A stretch of 64,000 bases of DNA from VRUE01 sp035605695 (GCA_035605695.1 DATNGZ010000051.1:47157-111156), one strand, 5' to 3'. Positions 24,167 through 32,845 are shown, counted from the first letter of the stretch. The notes: generated by a model not told the origin, from the letters alone. Made by a program: numbers and translations.

Positions 24167-27165
24167 TCCTCGTCCCCTTCGTCGATGAGTGGCTCGACCG
24201 GCGCGCGGTCGCGCCGGCAGATCGGCGCGAAGTCGCAGAACGGCGGGCAGACGCCGTGGTCGCGCAGGCCCGGGCGGGGCCCGGGGTCGCGGTCGATCTG
24301 CCCGCTTCGCATCCGCGTCACGATCGCGCCGGCGCGGCTCCGTGCGTCGAGGAGCAGCTCATCGAACTCCTCCTCGCTGACCTTGTCGGTCTTGGAGAGC
24401 CGGTACCCGTCGAGGTCGGCCGCGGCTTCCTCGAGCACGAGGCCCCGCGGTCGGCGCTGCGAAGTGGCGCGCAGCGGGTGGTAGAGGCCGCCGACGATCT
24501 CCGTCCCCCAGAGCTCGGCGACGGCGATCAGGTAGAGCTGCAACTGCAGCTTCGCCTCCTCCTCGAGCTTTTCCCGGGCGGAGACCTTGCTCGAGAGCTT
24601 GTAGTCGAGGACGAGAGCGCGGCCGTCGGGCGCCCGGTCGACCCGGTCGATCGCGCCGTGTAGGCGCCAGCCGTCGAGCTCGAGGACCGGCTGCTCCACT
24701 TCCTCGGACTCGGAGAACCCCGCCTCCAGCAGCCACGGCTCGAAGCCCCCCGTCTCGCGGCGTGACTCCTCGGCGAGGAAGCGGCTGAGCAGTCCCTTGA
24801 TCCGGGCCAGCATCGCCCGCTCGGCCGGGTGCTCGCCGAGCTCCTTCGCCGCCGCGATCGCGTCGACCAGCTCGTGGCTGCGGGCGATCCAGGCGCCCAG
24901 GGAGTCGGGGCGGGGGAGCGGGTCGCCCTCGGGGCGCTCCTTGTAGAGGTCGTAGAGGGCGGCGTGCATGATGCCGCCCTGGACGAGCGGGTCGGGAGGT
25001 GGGTCGAGCGGCTGCGGCGAGAGCTCGTGCGAGACGAACCAGCGGTAGGAGCAGACGTCGAAGCCCTCCAGGGTGGTGCCGCCGTAGGCGTGGACATCGC
25101 TGAGTGACGCGATTACGGACGGGTTCGAGATCGGCCCCGGCGCTCGCGTCGCGGCCTCGGTGGTGAGGGCGGTTGCCAGGCGCCCCTTGATCCGGTCGGC
25201 GGTCGGGTCATCGGCACCGGCTGCGTCGAGCAGTCGGTCGGGGTCGGCGCTCGGGCCGCGAGCGGCGATCGTCCGCGCCAGCTCGGTCTCCGACGGCGCC
25301 TCGCCGAGGCGGTGAACCACCTCGGCGAGGCCGCGCCCGCGGACCTTGTCCTCGGTTGGCTCCAGCAGTTGCCTGACGTCGCTGAGAAAGGGGGAGGGCG
25401 CCTCCGCGGCGCCGTTCTCGTCGCTGTCGCGGTAGGAGAGGAAGAGGCGCCGTTTGGCCAGCGCTAGGCAGGCGTGGAAGAGGTAGCGCTCCTCGGCCTC
25501 GTCGGCGTGGCGCGGCTGCAGGCCCAGAGACTCGCGCTGGCGCTCGGAGAGGAACGGGTCGGAGTGCCCGGCGCCGCGCGGGAACTCCCCGTCCTGCAGG
25601 GAGGCGACGAAGACGTTGTCGAAGCGCGCCGCCCGCACCCGGCGCGGGTCGGTGATCCTGACCCGGTCCTCGACCGGCCCGCTCCAGACCCGTACGGCGA
25701 TGCTGGCCACCGCCTGGGCGATCGATTCAGGCAGCGGCGCCAGGCCATCGAGCGCGGCGCGCTCGGCCATCGCGGTTGCGATCGCCGCCGCGGCGCGCGC
25801 CTCCAGTTCCGAGCCGACGCGGGCTCCCATTGCCGCCGCGAGCTTGCCGACTGCCGCGGCCAGGTCGGCGGGACGGCCCGCCACCTCGCGGATCCGGGCG
25901 ACGTCGTCCGGCGGCTCCTCGTGCTCCTCCTCCCAGAGTTGGAGCGCCTCCGCTGCGGTCTGGACGCGATTGCGGCGCAGCCTGCGCTCGAACCAGTCGA
26001 CCCGCCCTGGCGAGGTGCCCGAGGGGCCGCGCAGATAGCGCAGCAGGTCCGTCGCGCGGCTGGTTCCCAGCATCGCCTCGAGCAAGGCCGTGAGTGAGCC
26101 TCCAACTGAGGTGGTCGCGACCGGGATCTCGGCCTCGAGCGCGGTCGCGATGCCGTAGGACTCGAGGATCGAGGCAATCAGCGGGCCGCGCCGGGCTGGG
26201 TCGCGGACGACGATCGCGATCTGCTCCGGATCGGTCCCGCCGACGAGCAGCCGCGCCACCTCGACCGCGATCGCCTCGGCCTCGCCGCGCTCGCCGGCAG
26301 AGCGCAGGAAGACGAGGCTCTCGTCGAGGGGCATTTGTGCCGCTGGCTCGATCGCGCCGAAGCCTCGCTCGAGGCCGAAGAGGAGGGGCGAGTCGGTGTT
26401 GCCGGGGTCGGCCGTGGTCGGCTCGACGGAGTCGACGCCGATCTCCTCGAGCGAGGCGAGCAGCGGGGCGTTGCGGCCCGCGAGTGCCGTGTGGCCCCGC
26501 TCGAAGGGCAGCGCCACGGTCACCTCCGCGACCGCGGCGAGGGGGCGGATCAGGTCCAGCTGGTTGCGCGTCAGGTCGTCGAGGCCGTAGAGGAAGACCG
26601 GTCGCCGCCAGAAGCCGGGCCCGCCCTTCAACAGGGCGATCGCGTCGCGAGCGATGCCGTGGGCGTCGACGGTCCCGAGCCCGTCGCGCACCCTTGCGTA
26701 GGCGGCAAACAGAGTCGCGATGTCGCCGAGGTAGGCGGAGCCCTCGAGGGTCCCGGCTGCCGCTTCGACGTCCGCCGGCTCGAGCCCCGCGCCCTGGAGC
26801 TCGTCGAGTAGCCGCTCAAGCGCCAGTGGGAAGCCCGGATGGCGGATCGAGCCGCGTAGCGGACCCATCTGCTCCCGGGCGCCAACCACCGCCGCTGCGA
26901 CGGCGCCGAGGCGCTGTGCCGGGGTGAGGACGGCGCCCGGAGGCGCGCCGCCCGCCGTGGCCACGGTCGCGAAAAGACCGCCGAAGGTCATCACGTCCGC
27001 GCCGAGGACCGCGCCCCCTGCACAGAGCTCGCGCTCGAAGGCGTAAACGTCGTCGAGGGTGGGAACGACGAGGACCGGATCGCGGTCGAGCACGGCAATT
27101 AGCGCACGCCTGATCCGGCCCGCGCGGCCCGAGTTCGGAGGTCCGTGGATCAGCTTCAGCGACAC
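24163..27165 (-). CDS. AddB-like helicase-nuclease subunit with Fe-S staple
   Basis: A 1000-aa partner of the preceding helicase. The N-terminus keeps a degenerate Walker A (IHGPPNSGRAGR) and the body is an inactivated SF1 fold, as in AddB. The C-terminal nuclease has GAIDRVDRAPDGRALVLDYK. Four cysteines match the 4Fe-4S staple of this nuclease class: one ahead of the nuclease (DVCSYRWF) and three at the end (CPPFCDFAPIC). The start is GTG 27165. The two genes overlap by 4 bases and are certainly co-translated. Recombination of broken DNA ends is the expected role. Confidence 0.85.
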   Translation of the reverse strand: MSLKLIHGPPNSGRAGRIRRALIAVLDRDPVLVVPTLDDVYAFERELCAGGAVLGADVMTFGGLFATVATAGGAPPGAVLTPAQRLGAVAAAVVGAREQMGPLRGSIRHPGFPLALERLLDELQGAGLEPADVEAAAGTLEGSAYLGDIATLFAAYARVRDGLGTVDAHGIARDAIALLKGGPGFWRRPVFLYGLDDLTRNQLDLIRPLAAVAEVTVALPFERGHTALAGRNAPLLASLEEIGVDSVEPTTADPGNTDSPLLFGLERGFGAIEPAAQMPLDESLVFLRSAGERGEAEAIAVEVARLLVGGTDPEQIAIVVRDPARRGPLIASILESYGIATALEAEIPVATTSVGGSLTALLEAMLGTSRATDLLRYLRGPSGTSPGRVDWFERRLRRNRVQTAAEALQLWEEEHEEPPDDVARIREVAGRPADLAAAVGKLAAAMGARVGSELEARAAAAIATAMAERAALDGLAPLPESIAQAVASIAVRVWSGPVEDRVRITDPRRVRAARFDNVFVASLQDGEFPRGAGHSDPFLSERQRESLGLQPRHADEAEERYLFHACLALAKRRLFLSYRDSDENGAAEAPSPFLSDVRQLLEPTEDKVRGRGLAEVVHRLGEAPSETELARTIAARGPSADPDRLLDAAGADDPTADRIKGRLATALTTEAATRAPGPISNPSVIASLSDVHAYGGTTLEGFDVCSYRWFVSHELSPQPLDPPPDPLVQGGIMHAALYDLYKERPEGDPLPRPDSLGAWIARSHELVDAIAAAKELGEHPAERAMLARIKGLLSRFLAEESRRETGGFEPWLLEAGFSESEEVEQPVLELDGWRLHGAIDRVDRAPDGRALVLDYKLSSKVSAREKLEEEAKLQLQLYLIAVAELWGTEIVGGLYHPLRATSQRRPRGLVLEEAAADLDGYRLSKTDKVSEEEFDELLLDARSRAGAIVTRMRSGQIDRDPGPRPGLRDHGVCPPFCDFAPICRRDRAPVEPLIDEGDEE

Positions 27166-27263
27166 ACCTTCACCTTATGTCTGCCTCCGGCGCGTCCCGC
27201 CCGCAAACTGCGGCATTGCGCCCCAGTTTTGGCGTCTACCGCCCCCTCTAAATTGCACGGCAG

Positions 27264-27719
27264 ATGGCTCTCTGCTTCGTAGACCCAGCCGACGCGATCC
27301 GCGCGATCTCGGACTCGATCGGCCGCGAGGCCCGGCGTCAGCTGCTCGGCGAGGCGGTGCGCTCCTGGGTCGACGAGATCCCCGACCAGGAGCTCGAGAC
27401 TCACTACGCCAAGGCCCTCTCCGAGCTCGACGAGCACGACCTCTCGATGCTCGCCGCCTGGCACGGCTCACTAGAGGTCGGCCACCCGGTCCCCAACCGC
27501 GACTTCCTCATGGGCGCCTTCGGCTCCCTCGGCGAGAACCGCCGCGAGGCAATGAAGCTCGCCGCCGGCTTCCGCGGCGAGGAGGCGGTCGACGCCGGAG
27601 TCACCGAGGAGGACGCCCTGGAGCTCGTCCTCGGCCTGCTTTCACCCGCTCGCCAGATGGAGCTGGCCCTCGAGGCCGTAGAGCTCTACATCTGGGACCG
27701 CGCGGGCTCCGACAACTAG
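27264..27719 (+). CDS. Hypothetical helical protein
   Basis: A 151-aa soluble, mostly alpha-helical and acidic protein starting MALCFVDPADAIRAISDSIG. No domain is recognised. Helices such as LLGEAVRSWVDEIPDQELETHYAKAL and ALELVLGLLSPARQMELALEAVELYIW suggest a compact helical bundle. TAAATT at 27249-27254 lies nine bases before the ATG and no ribosome binding site is seen, so it may be leaderless. It is divergent from the addB-like gene, with 98 bases between the starts. Confidence 0.6.
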   Translation: MALCFVDPADAIRAISDSIGREARRQLLGEAVRSWVDEIPDQELETHYAKALSELDEHDLSMLAAWHGSLEVGHPVPNRDFLMGAFGSLGENRREAMKLAAGFRGEEAVDAGVTEEDALELVLGLLSPARQMELALEAVELYIWDRAGSDN

Positions 27720-27735
27720 TTGCCCTAACCATCTG

Positions 27736-27761
27736 TCATACGTGCTAGCTTGTTCGTATGA
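27736..27761. promoter_or_regulatory. Operator-like inverted repeat over the antitoxin promoter and start
   Basis: TCATACG (27736-27742) is repeated inverted as CGTATGA (27755-27761). The -10 box TAGCTT (27746-27751) lies between the arms and the right arm contains the start codon of the ribbon-helix-helix gene. This is where an autorepressing antitoxin would bind. Confidence 0.5.
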
Positions 27762-28009
27762 CGATGCTCAGCTTTCGCGTTGCTGACACCGAGGCCGCCG
27801 AGGTCCAGCGGTGGGCAGAGGCTCTTGGCCTTGACAGATCGGAGCTATTGAGGGATGCCCTCCATCGGCATCTAGTTCGACTTCGCAGCGAGATCGACGC
27901 GACAACTTGGGAACGAATTCCGTCCACTGACGCGGAGCAATCTCTTGCACAGATTGCAGATTGGGGGCCGGCAGAGGATTGGGCAGAGTGGGGCGATGCA
28001 ACGAGGTGA
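27758..28009 (+). CDS. Ribbon-helix-helix antitoxin (MazE-like)
   Basis: An 83-aa protein. The first 45 residues are a ribbon-helix-helix DNA-binding domain: strand TMLSFRVAD, then two helices (EVQRWAEALGLDRSELLRDAL). The acidic, Trp-rich tail (ADWGPAEDWAEWGD) is the likely toxin-binding part. It overlaps the MazF-like gene by 14 bases. The inverted repeat across its own start suggests autorepression, stronger with toxin bound. Confidence 0.78.
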   Translation: MTMLSFRVADTEAAEVQRWAEALGLDRSELLRDALHRHLVRLRSEIDATTWERIPSTDAEQSLAQIADWGPAEDWAEWGDATR

Positions 28010-28304
28010 GATCTGGTTTGCCGCGACGCCTGGGGGCGATCGTCCGGTACTGATTCTCACCCGCGACCCGGTTGCCGACCGGATTCAGTCCGTAGTAGTG
28101 GCTGCGCTGACGCGGACGCGGCGTGAACTGGTCTCAGAGCTGGTTTTGACTGCGACTGACGATGGTCTCCCCACTGACTGCGTAGTGAACTTTGACAACG
28201 TCCATACGGTCCCCCGGGCTTCCTTTCGACGCCGCATCACTTCGTTGTCAGACGTGCGCATGGGACAAGCGTGCCGCACGCTCCGCGACGCGATTGGTTG
28301 CTGA
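27996..28304 (+). CDS. MazF/PemK-like endoribonuclease toxin
   Basis: A 102-aa protein. The ATG at 27996 gives the standard N-terminus MQRGEIWFAATPGGDRPVLI, with the conserved RGEIW and the RPVLIL strand. The remaining family features are VVVAALTRT and VVNFDNVHTVPRASFRRRITSLS. Family members cut mRNA at short single-stranded sites and are held inactive by the antitoxin encoded just upstream. The 14-base overlap with the antitoxin gene supports a type II pair. Confidence 0.85.
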   Translation: MQRGEIWFAATPGGDRPVLILTRDPVADRIQSVVVAALTRTRRELVSELVLTATDDGLPTDCVVNFDNVHTVPRASFRRRITSLSDVRMGQACRTLRDAIGC

Positions 28305-28369
28305 GTTCCAGCCTCGTTCGGTACTGCTCTTCCATCTCACGATCTGACGCTGGTCGTCGTTGAATAGGA

Positions 28370-29227
28370 ATGGACCGTCGAGATGTCGAAATTCGCTCCG
28401 ACCAAGACCCGTGCGCCGCGTGGCTCTATCCGGCGGCGGGCGCTGCTATCGAGGCTCCGATGGTGGTTATGGCTCACGGCCTTTCGGGGACTCGGCGAGA
28501 CCGGCTTGGGGTCTTTGCAGAGCGCTTTGCGGCCGAGGGCCTCACCGCCCTCGTCTTCGATCACCGCGGATTTGGTGACAGCGGCGGAGAGCCCGATCTC
28601 TTTGATCCGGCGCGGCAGCTCGAGGACTGGCGCGCGGCCATCGCGCTCGCGCGCTCGCTGCCTGGGGTCGATGCCTCCAAGGTTGCGACGTTTGGTTCGT
28701 CCATGGGAGGGGGCAACGCCCTCGCTGCGGCTGCGGAAGACTCCAGCGTGGCTGCGGCGATCAGCCAGGTGCCCTTCCTCGACATCGTCCGCCAGGCATA
28801 TCGCTCCTCTCCGCTCGTTAGCGCCCGGATGCTCGCCGCCGCTGCCCGGGGAGCTCACCTGCCCGCGGTGGGTCAGCCAAACGAGCCGGCGCTGATCAAC
28901 GCACCGGGTGGGGAGGAGGGCTGGCGCCGCGTCGTCGCGATCGGCGAGGACTCGCGCTGGCGCAACCGCGTCTCCTCACGCTGGTTGCTCGGCGCTCCCT
29001 ACCGGCCCGCCAAGCACGCCGCCAAGCTCCACTGCCCCTGGCTCGTCTGCGTCGGCGAGGCGGATCGCGTTGCCAAGCCCGGCCCCGCGATCGCCGCGGC
29101 GAAGCGTGCTCCCAAAGGTGAGCTACGCACCTACCCCGGCGTCGACCACTTCGACATTTACGACGGCCCCGCACACGAGGCTGTCGTCGCCGATGAGGTC
29201 GAGTTCCTGCGCCGGCACCTGCTCTAG
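28370..29227 (+). CDS. Alpha/beta hydrolase
   Basis: A 285-aa alpha/beta hydrolase. The nucleophile elbow is GSSMGGG (GxSxG), preceded by the oxyanion region MAHGLSGTRRD and the strand TALVFDHRGFGDSGG. The acid residue is probably in VCVGEADRV and the catalytic His in GVDHFDIY near the C-terminus, so the triad is complete. The layout fits the DLH/peptidase S9-like acetyl-xylan or dienelactone type hydrolases; the substrate is unknown. Its TAG stop shares the CTAG tetranucleotide with the stop of the convergent HAD gene. Confidence 0.82.
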   Translation: MDRRDVEIRSDQDPCAAWLYPAAGAAIEAPMVVMAHGLSGTRRDRLGVFAERFAAEGLTALVFDHRGFGDSGGEPDLFDPARQLEDWRAAIALARSLPGVDASKVATFGSSMGGGNALAAAAEDSSVAAAISQVPFLDIVRQAYRSSPLVSARMLAAAARGAHLPAVGQPNEPALINAPGGEEGWRRVVAIGEDSRWRNRVSSRWLLGAPYRPAKHAAKLHCPWLVCVGEADRVAKPGPAIAAAKRAPKGELRTYPGVDHFDIYDGPAHEAVVADEVEFLRRHLL

Positions 29228-29862
29228 TTCAGCGCGGCGCGGATCTCCGGGATCGCCTGCTCGTTCTCTTGGAAGTGGACCGCGTTGAGACCGGCTTTGC
29301 GGGCGCCTTCGATGTTGACGAGGACGTCGTCGATGAAGAGGCAGGCCTTGGCGGGCTGGTTGATCCGCTCAAGGGTCAGCTCGTAGATCCGCGATTCGGG
29401 CTTGCGGCAACCGACGAAGCCGGAGTCGACGACGGTCTCGAAGATCTCGTCGACCGGCAGCATCGCCCGCCAGAGCGGCTCCCACTCCTGCACGTTGTTG
29501 GTCAGCATTGCCATCCGGTAGCCCTCGTCCTTGAGCGCCCGCATCAGCTCGATCATCGCCGGGTTTGGTTCCAGCGCCTCGAAGTAGATCTCTTTGAAGC
29601 GGTGCATCTCGGGACGGTGGCCGAGCAGGGGCTCGAGGTGGTCGGTGAGCACCTCTAGGAAGGCGACCTCGGTGATCTCGCCCCGCTCCATTTCGTAGAG
29701 CGGGTTGTCGCCATTGGCCTCGCTTGCCGCCTGCATCGCCTTGCCCAGCGTTTCGGTCGTGATCCCGGTCTGGTCCTGGAAGGCCATGAAGGATTCGATC
29801 AGCGGCGTGGTCAGCACGCCGCCGAAATCGCAGACGATCGCCTCGATCTTGGTCTCAGCCAT
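29224..29862 (-). CDS. HAD-superfamily hydrolase (subfamily IA)
   Basis: A 212-aa phosphatase-like protein starting at ATG 29862 (MAETKIEAIVCDFGGVLT). Motif I is DFGGVL, in which the usual second Asp of DxD is replaced by Gly, as in the epoxide-hydrolase N-terminal/haloacid-type branch. Motif II is MLTNN, motif III contains GCRKPESRIYEL and motif IV FIDDVLVNIEGA. The cap is inserted after motif I. The substrate is not predictable. It overlaps the upstream gene (ending 29855) by 8 bases, forming a two-gene unit. Confidence 0.85.
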   Translation of the reverse strand: MAETKIEAIVCDFGGVLTTPLIESFMAFQDQTGITTETLGKAMQAASEANGDNPLYEMERGEITEVAFLEVLTDHLEPLLGHRPEMHRFKEIYFEALEPNPAMIELMRALKDEGYRMAMLTNNVQEWEPLWRAMLPVDEIFETVVDSGFVGCRKPESRIYELTLERINQPAKACLFIDDVLVNIEGARKAGLNAVHFQENEQAIPEIRAALN

Positions 29863-30247
29863 CGTCGCGCACGATCTCGTAGTGGCCGAGCCCCTCACGG
29901 CCCTCGAGCGACCAGCGGAAGAAGGCGATCTCCGCCTGCAGGCCGGGGTGGTGCACCGAGCTGGCGCTGATCAGCGTCCCGGCCCCGCGCAGCGGTTGGC
30001 CCTCGTCGCCGTCGAGCCAGAGCTCCAGCGTCGCCCGTCGCTGCACGCCATCGGGCCCGTACTCGGTCGAGAGCAGCGTCTCGGCAACCTCGGCCGGGGC
30101 GCCGTCGGGCCCGCAGAGCACAGCGGCAACGACCTCCTCGCCGTGGCCAGCGGCGGTCCCGGGCCGAACGGCGCTCAGCGCCAGCAGCCCGCCGTCGGAG
30201 AAGGCGATCCCGATCGACCGCCGCACGACTTGTCCTTGCTCGCTCAT
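29855..30247 (-). CDS. Hypothetical beta-rich protein
   Basis: A 130-aa protein, MSEQGQVVRRSIGIAFSDGG..., with alternating strands (ATLELWLDGDEGQPLRGAGTL, LQAEIAFFRWSLEG). There is no signal peptide, membrane segment or known motif. It is followed with an 8-base overlap by the HAD gene, so the two are probably translated together and may act in one pathway. It is divergent from the GNAT gene; only 61 bases separate the two starts. Confidence 0.55.
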   Translation of the reverse strand: MSEQGQVVRRSIGIAFSDGGLLALSAVRPGTAAGHGEEVVAAVLCGPDGAPAEVAETLLSTEYGPDGVQRRATLELWLDGDEGQPLRGAGTLISASSVHHPGLQAEIAFFRWSLEGREGLGHYEIVRDDG

Positions 30248-30308
30248 CGACCGGCAGCCTATTGGCGGGAAATGGGGTCGTGCGGCCCGGCGGGTTAGAT
30301 TGCTCGCG

Positions 30309-30857
30309 ATGAACCCGGTCGCCGTTCGAGCCGCTGATCCCGAGCGAGACGCCGCAGCCTGCGCGTCGATCTACGCCCCGTACGTCGAGTCCAGCACCAC
30401 CTCCTTCGAGGAGCACGCGCCGAGCACGGAGGAGGTTGCTGCGCGAATCGAGCGGGTCGCGAGGACCCACCCTTGGCTCGTCGCCGAGCACGACGGCGAA
30501 GTCCTCGCCTACGCATATGCCTGCCCGCACCGGCAGCGGCCCGCCTATCGCTGGGCGGCGGACGTCTCGGTCTACGTGGCGGACACCCAACATCGCAAGG
30601 GAATAGGGCGGAAGCTCTACGAGGATCTCTTCGAGCGTCTCCGCCACCAGCGTTACCGCATCGCCTGCGCTGGCATCACCTTGCCGAACGAGGCCAGCGT
30701 TCAGCTGCACGAGAGGCTGGGATTCGTAGAGGTCGGCGTCTACCGACGCATCGGCTGGAAGGCGGGTGCCTGGCGCGACGTCGGTTGGTGGCAGCTGGAC
30801 CTGGCGCCGGGTGCTGGAGAGCCTCCCTCCGAGCCGCTGGCGCCCGGCACGCCTTAG
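30309..30857 (+). CDS. GNAT acetyltransferase (phosphinothricin N-acetyltransferase-like)
   Basis: A 182-aa acyl-CoA N-acetyltransferase. VRAADPERDAAACASIYAPYVESSTTSFEE is the typical PAT/Bar opening, WAADVSVYVADTQHRKGIGRKLYEDLF holds the acetyl-CoA-binding Q/RxxGxG/A motif (HRKGIG), and NEASVQLHERLGFVEVG is the C-terminal signature. These enzymes acetylate phosphinothricin or, more often, methionine analogues. TAGATT (30296-30301) lies seven bases before ATG 30309, indicating a leaderless mRNA. Confidence 0.85.
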   Translation: MNPVAVRAADPERDAAACASIYAPYVESSTTSFEEHAPSTEEVAARIERVARTHPWLVAEHDGEVLAYAYACPHRQRPAYRWAADVSVYVADTQHRKGIGRKLYEDLFERLRHQRYRIACAGITLPNEASVQLHERLGFVEVGVYRRIGWKAGAWRDVGWWQLDLAPGAGEPPSEPLAPGTP

Positions 30858-30877
30858 CGGCCGAGTACCATGGGCCG

Positions 30878-31195
30878 ATGCCTGACAACGAGACAGCGGT
30901 GCTCACAGAAGACGATGTAATCGAGGCGCTCGAGGAGGTCATCGATCCCGAGCTGGGACTCGATTTCGTCTCCCTCGGCCTGGTCTACGACGTGGAGATC
31001 GAGAAGGAGGAGGTCTTCGTCACCTTCACCCTGACGACCCCAGCCTGCCCGATCGGCCCCCAGGTCTCCGAGCAGATGAAGGAGTTCGTAGGCGACCTCC
31101 CCGGAGTCTCCGCCGTGCACCCAAAGATGGTCTTCGACCCCCCCTGGTCACCGGAGATGATGACCGAGGACGCCAAGTTCGCACTTGGGTTCTAG
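30878..31195 (+). CDS. SufT-like MIP18/DUF59 Fe-S assembly protein; host gene of an island insertion
   Basis: A 105-aa protein, MPDNETAVLTEDDVIEALEE, with the DUF59 core VIDPELGLDFVSLGLVYDVEIE and the conserved Cys in TLTTPACPIG. Family members (SufT, PaaD, the human MIP18) help mature Fe-S proteins. It would serve the SUF genes 23-31 kb downstream. TACCAT at 30866-30871 lies six bases before the ATG. The last twelve codons (MMTEDAKFALGF and stop) are found again at 43731-43769 with only synonymous changes, so this 3' end is the insertion site of the island that follows. Confidence 0.85.
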   Translation: MPDNETAVLTEDDVIEALEEVIDPELGLDFVSLGLVYDVEIEKEEVFVTFTLTTPACPIGPQVSEQMKEFVGDLPGVSAVHPKMVFDPPWSPEMMTEDAKFALGF

Positions 31196-31265
31196 GCGGG
31201 GTTTGGGGGGTCAGTGGGGGGTCATAGGGGGTCAATTCTGTCCCCATGCCGTCCCCACGGATATG
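31154..31265 (+). repeat. Left copy of the island end repeat (att-like)
   Basis: A 32-base stretch (31154-31185) inside the SufT-like gene is identical to 43728-43759. Similarity continues past the stop through a G-rich flank (GGTTTG, GGGGTCA, GTCCCCACG) to about 31265. The direct-repeat layout at the 3' end of a gene is that of an attachment site. Confidence 0.8.
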
Positions 31266-31288
31266 TGGATCGGCGACCTCTAGACCGT

Positions 31289-31323
31289 GCGCACTCAAGA
31301 CCTGAAGACGCGACGGCGCCGGT
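31289..31323. repeat. Partial duplicate of the 5' end of a neighbouring island gene
   Basis: The 35 bases from GCGCACTCAAGA match 34481-34516 with three substitutions and one one-base gap, in the same orientation. In the second location the sequence encodes part of the N-terminus of the large minus-strand gene (PAPSRLSDLECARLE). This points to a duplicated and decayed copy near the left island end. Confidence 0.5.
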
Positions 31324-31366
31324 AGTCGAGGATCTGCGGACCACCTCCGACAAGGGCGTTTTGACC

Positions 31367-32153
31367 CTAGTCCGAATCGCCGGATTCCGTCTTTCGCTTC
31401 TCCTGTTCTTCTATTGCGAGACGTACCGGCTCCGGCAGTTCTAGATTTGGCAGCCACTGAACCCGAAAAACTGTCTTCCAATCGTGCTGAAGGACTGGAG
31501 TCAACTCGATGATGTCTGCGGCGGTGAACAGCTGGCTGTATTTCTTGAACAGCGTCCCAACGAGGTCGATGGCATCGTGGACCTCGTTGAGCGTTGGAAG
31601 CTCGCTGCCCGATTTCTTCGGCGCTGGGGGCGGGCCCCTGCCGATCACGCTGGCGTCGAAGTGCGCGACGTGCTTATCCACATAACGCCGGACCTTCTCG
31701 GAGCCCTCCCGTAGCTCGGCCAGATCAGCTGCTGTGATCGAGGGGTCGATGTGGTGGCCGACCGACCCGCCGAGGTTGTCGTCCCAGTACTGTCCCCCCG
31801 CCTTCTTCCAGTAGGCCTTGTCATCCTCGTCGTGGTCATCCTGCTCCAAATCGAGACATGCCAGTCGCGCGTCAAGATCTCCGGCGTCTGGGTGATCTCG
31901 TGGATGAGCCGGCCAAGGCTCGCAGCCTGCTTGTCTACGTCGGCCTGCCTTCTCACCGCGCCCGCCTGAGTCTTGGCGTAGATGTCGAACGGCCATTCCC
32001 AGAAGTAGGAGCTAGTCCCTTCAGTTGCTCGTTGTCGTCCACAATCTCGTGCATCTCTCTCCAAACGAAGCGCTGGAGGTGCATCGAATAGACGTCGCCG
32101 GAGATGCCCTTTTCGAGCCAGTGCTTCCACTTGTCGATCCGCTGGTCGACCAC
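31367..32153 (-). pseudogene. AbiU2/HEPN-like protein, two frameshifts
   Basis: Three successive frames together spell one protein of a family with an AbiU2-like HEPN fold. The start is ATG 32153 (MVDQRIDKWKHWLEKGISG, then MHLQRFVWREMHEI). The frame shifts near 32022 into SSYFWEWPFDIYAKTQAGAV and RRQADVDKQAASLGRLIHEI, and shifts again near 31850 into EQDDHDEDDKAYWKK and RRYVDKHVAHFD. The last piece contains an Rx4H motif (RYVDKH), the catalytic signature of HEPN RNases. Each segment is well preserved, so inactivation looks recent or a sequencing error is possible. HEPN proteins commonly act in abortive-infection and toxin systems. Confidence 0.6.
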
Positions 32154-32284
32154 GCCTTGGAGGCTAGGAAGAATGCCGCTGAAGCGCCGAGAGGGTCGGC
32201 TAGGGGTCCCGAGCCTCCCTACCGCGCCTAGGTGCCGACAATTGGGCTCGGACTAAGCAAATGATCGAAAGGGCAAGGCAGCTA

Positions 32285-32845
32285 CTACCAGGTTCTTTTC
32301 TTGTGTGGCCGCGGCTCGTGTGTAGAGCCTGCGGGTCTAGTCGGACCTGGGCGGCAGATTGACTTGCCTTCGGCGAACTTCAGACCAGCGCTCTCTGTGC
32401 TGGTTCGGATTGGTTGACACATTGGATGGATCATGATGTTTTGAGTCTGGATCGTCTCACCTGGCGTGACGAGGAGGACCAGCGCAATCTGCGCCACTTG
32501 AAGGCAAACTGCTATCCAACCTTGCGCCGCGTCGGGGAGCGACTTCAGCCGCCAGCCGCCCCCGACCCTGTGCTCGCCTTCCCTTGGCTGGCATCCAGCT
32601 TGACCTGCTTGTTCCCCAGGCTGATGGTCATTCCCACGGGAGGCTCGCACTCCTCCTCGATCTGATGTCCCACCAGCCATCTCAAATGCTTCAACGGTGA
32701 TAAGCCGATAACGACGACACCGACCAAGCTCAACGCAAGGGAGCCAGCCTTCGCGAGTGAGGTGGTAGACATGGTCCTTCGACACCTGCCAGCGAGTAGC
32801 CACATCGCTGACAGTCAGGAGCTGGTTTTCGCTCGCGCCGATCAA
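32285..32845 (-). CDS. Excisionase-type helix-turn-helix protein, probably frameshifted
   Basis: Residues 8-55 form an HTH_17/excisionase domain: LLTVSDVATRWQVSKDHVYH then LTREGWLPCVELGRCRRYRL. Such proteins steer an integrase toward excision in actinobacterial integrative elements. After about residue 57 the reading frame becomes low-quality. The natural continuation (LRWLVGHQIEEECEPP) appears in another frame, so a frameshift near 32680 is likely and only the N-terminal domain may be functional. The gene points to the left island end, where an integrase gene would normally follow, but none is recognisable there. Confidence 0.5.
   Translation of the reverse strand: MIGASENQLLTVSDVATRWQVSKDHVYHLTREGWLPCVELGRCRRYRLITVEAFEMAGGTSDRGGVRASRGNDHQPGEQAGQAGCQPREGEHRVGGGWRLKSLPDAAQGWIAVCLQVAQIALVLLVTPGETIQTQNIMIHPMCQPIRTSTESAGLKFAEGKSICRPGPTRPAGSTHEPRPHKKRTW

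Noticed and set aside
31154..31265. tRNA gene as the island attachment site
   Set aside because: The repeated sequence is the coding end of a DUF59 gene; no cloverleaf can be drawn.
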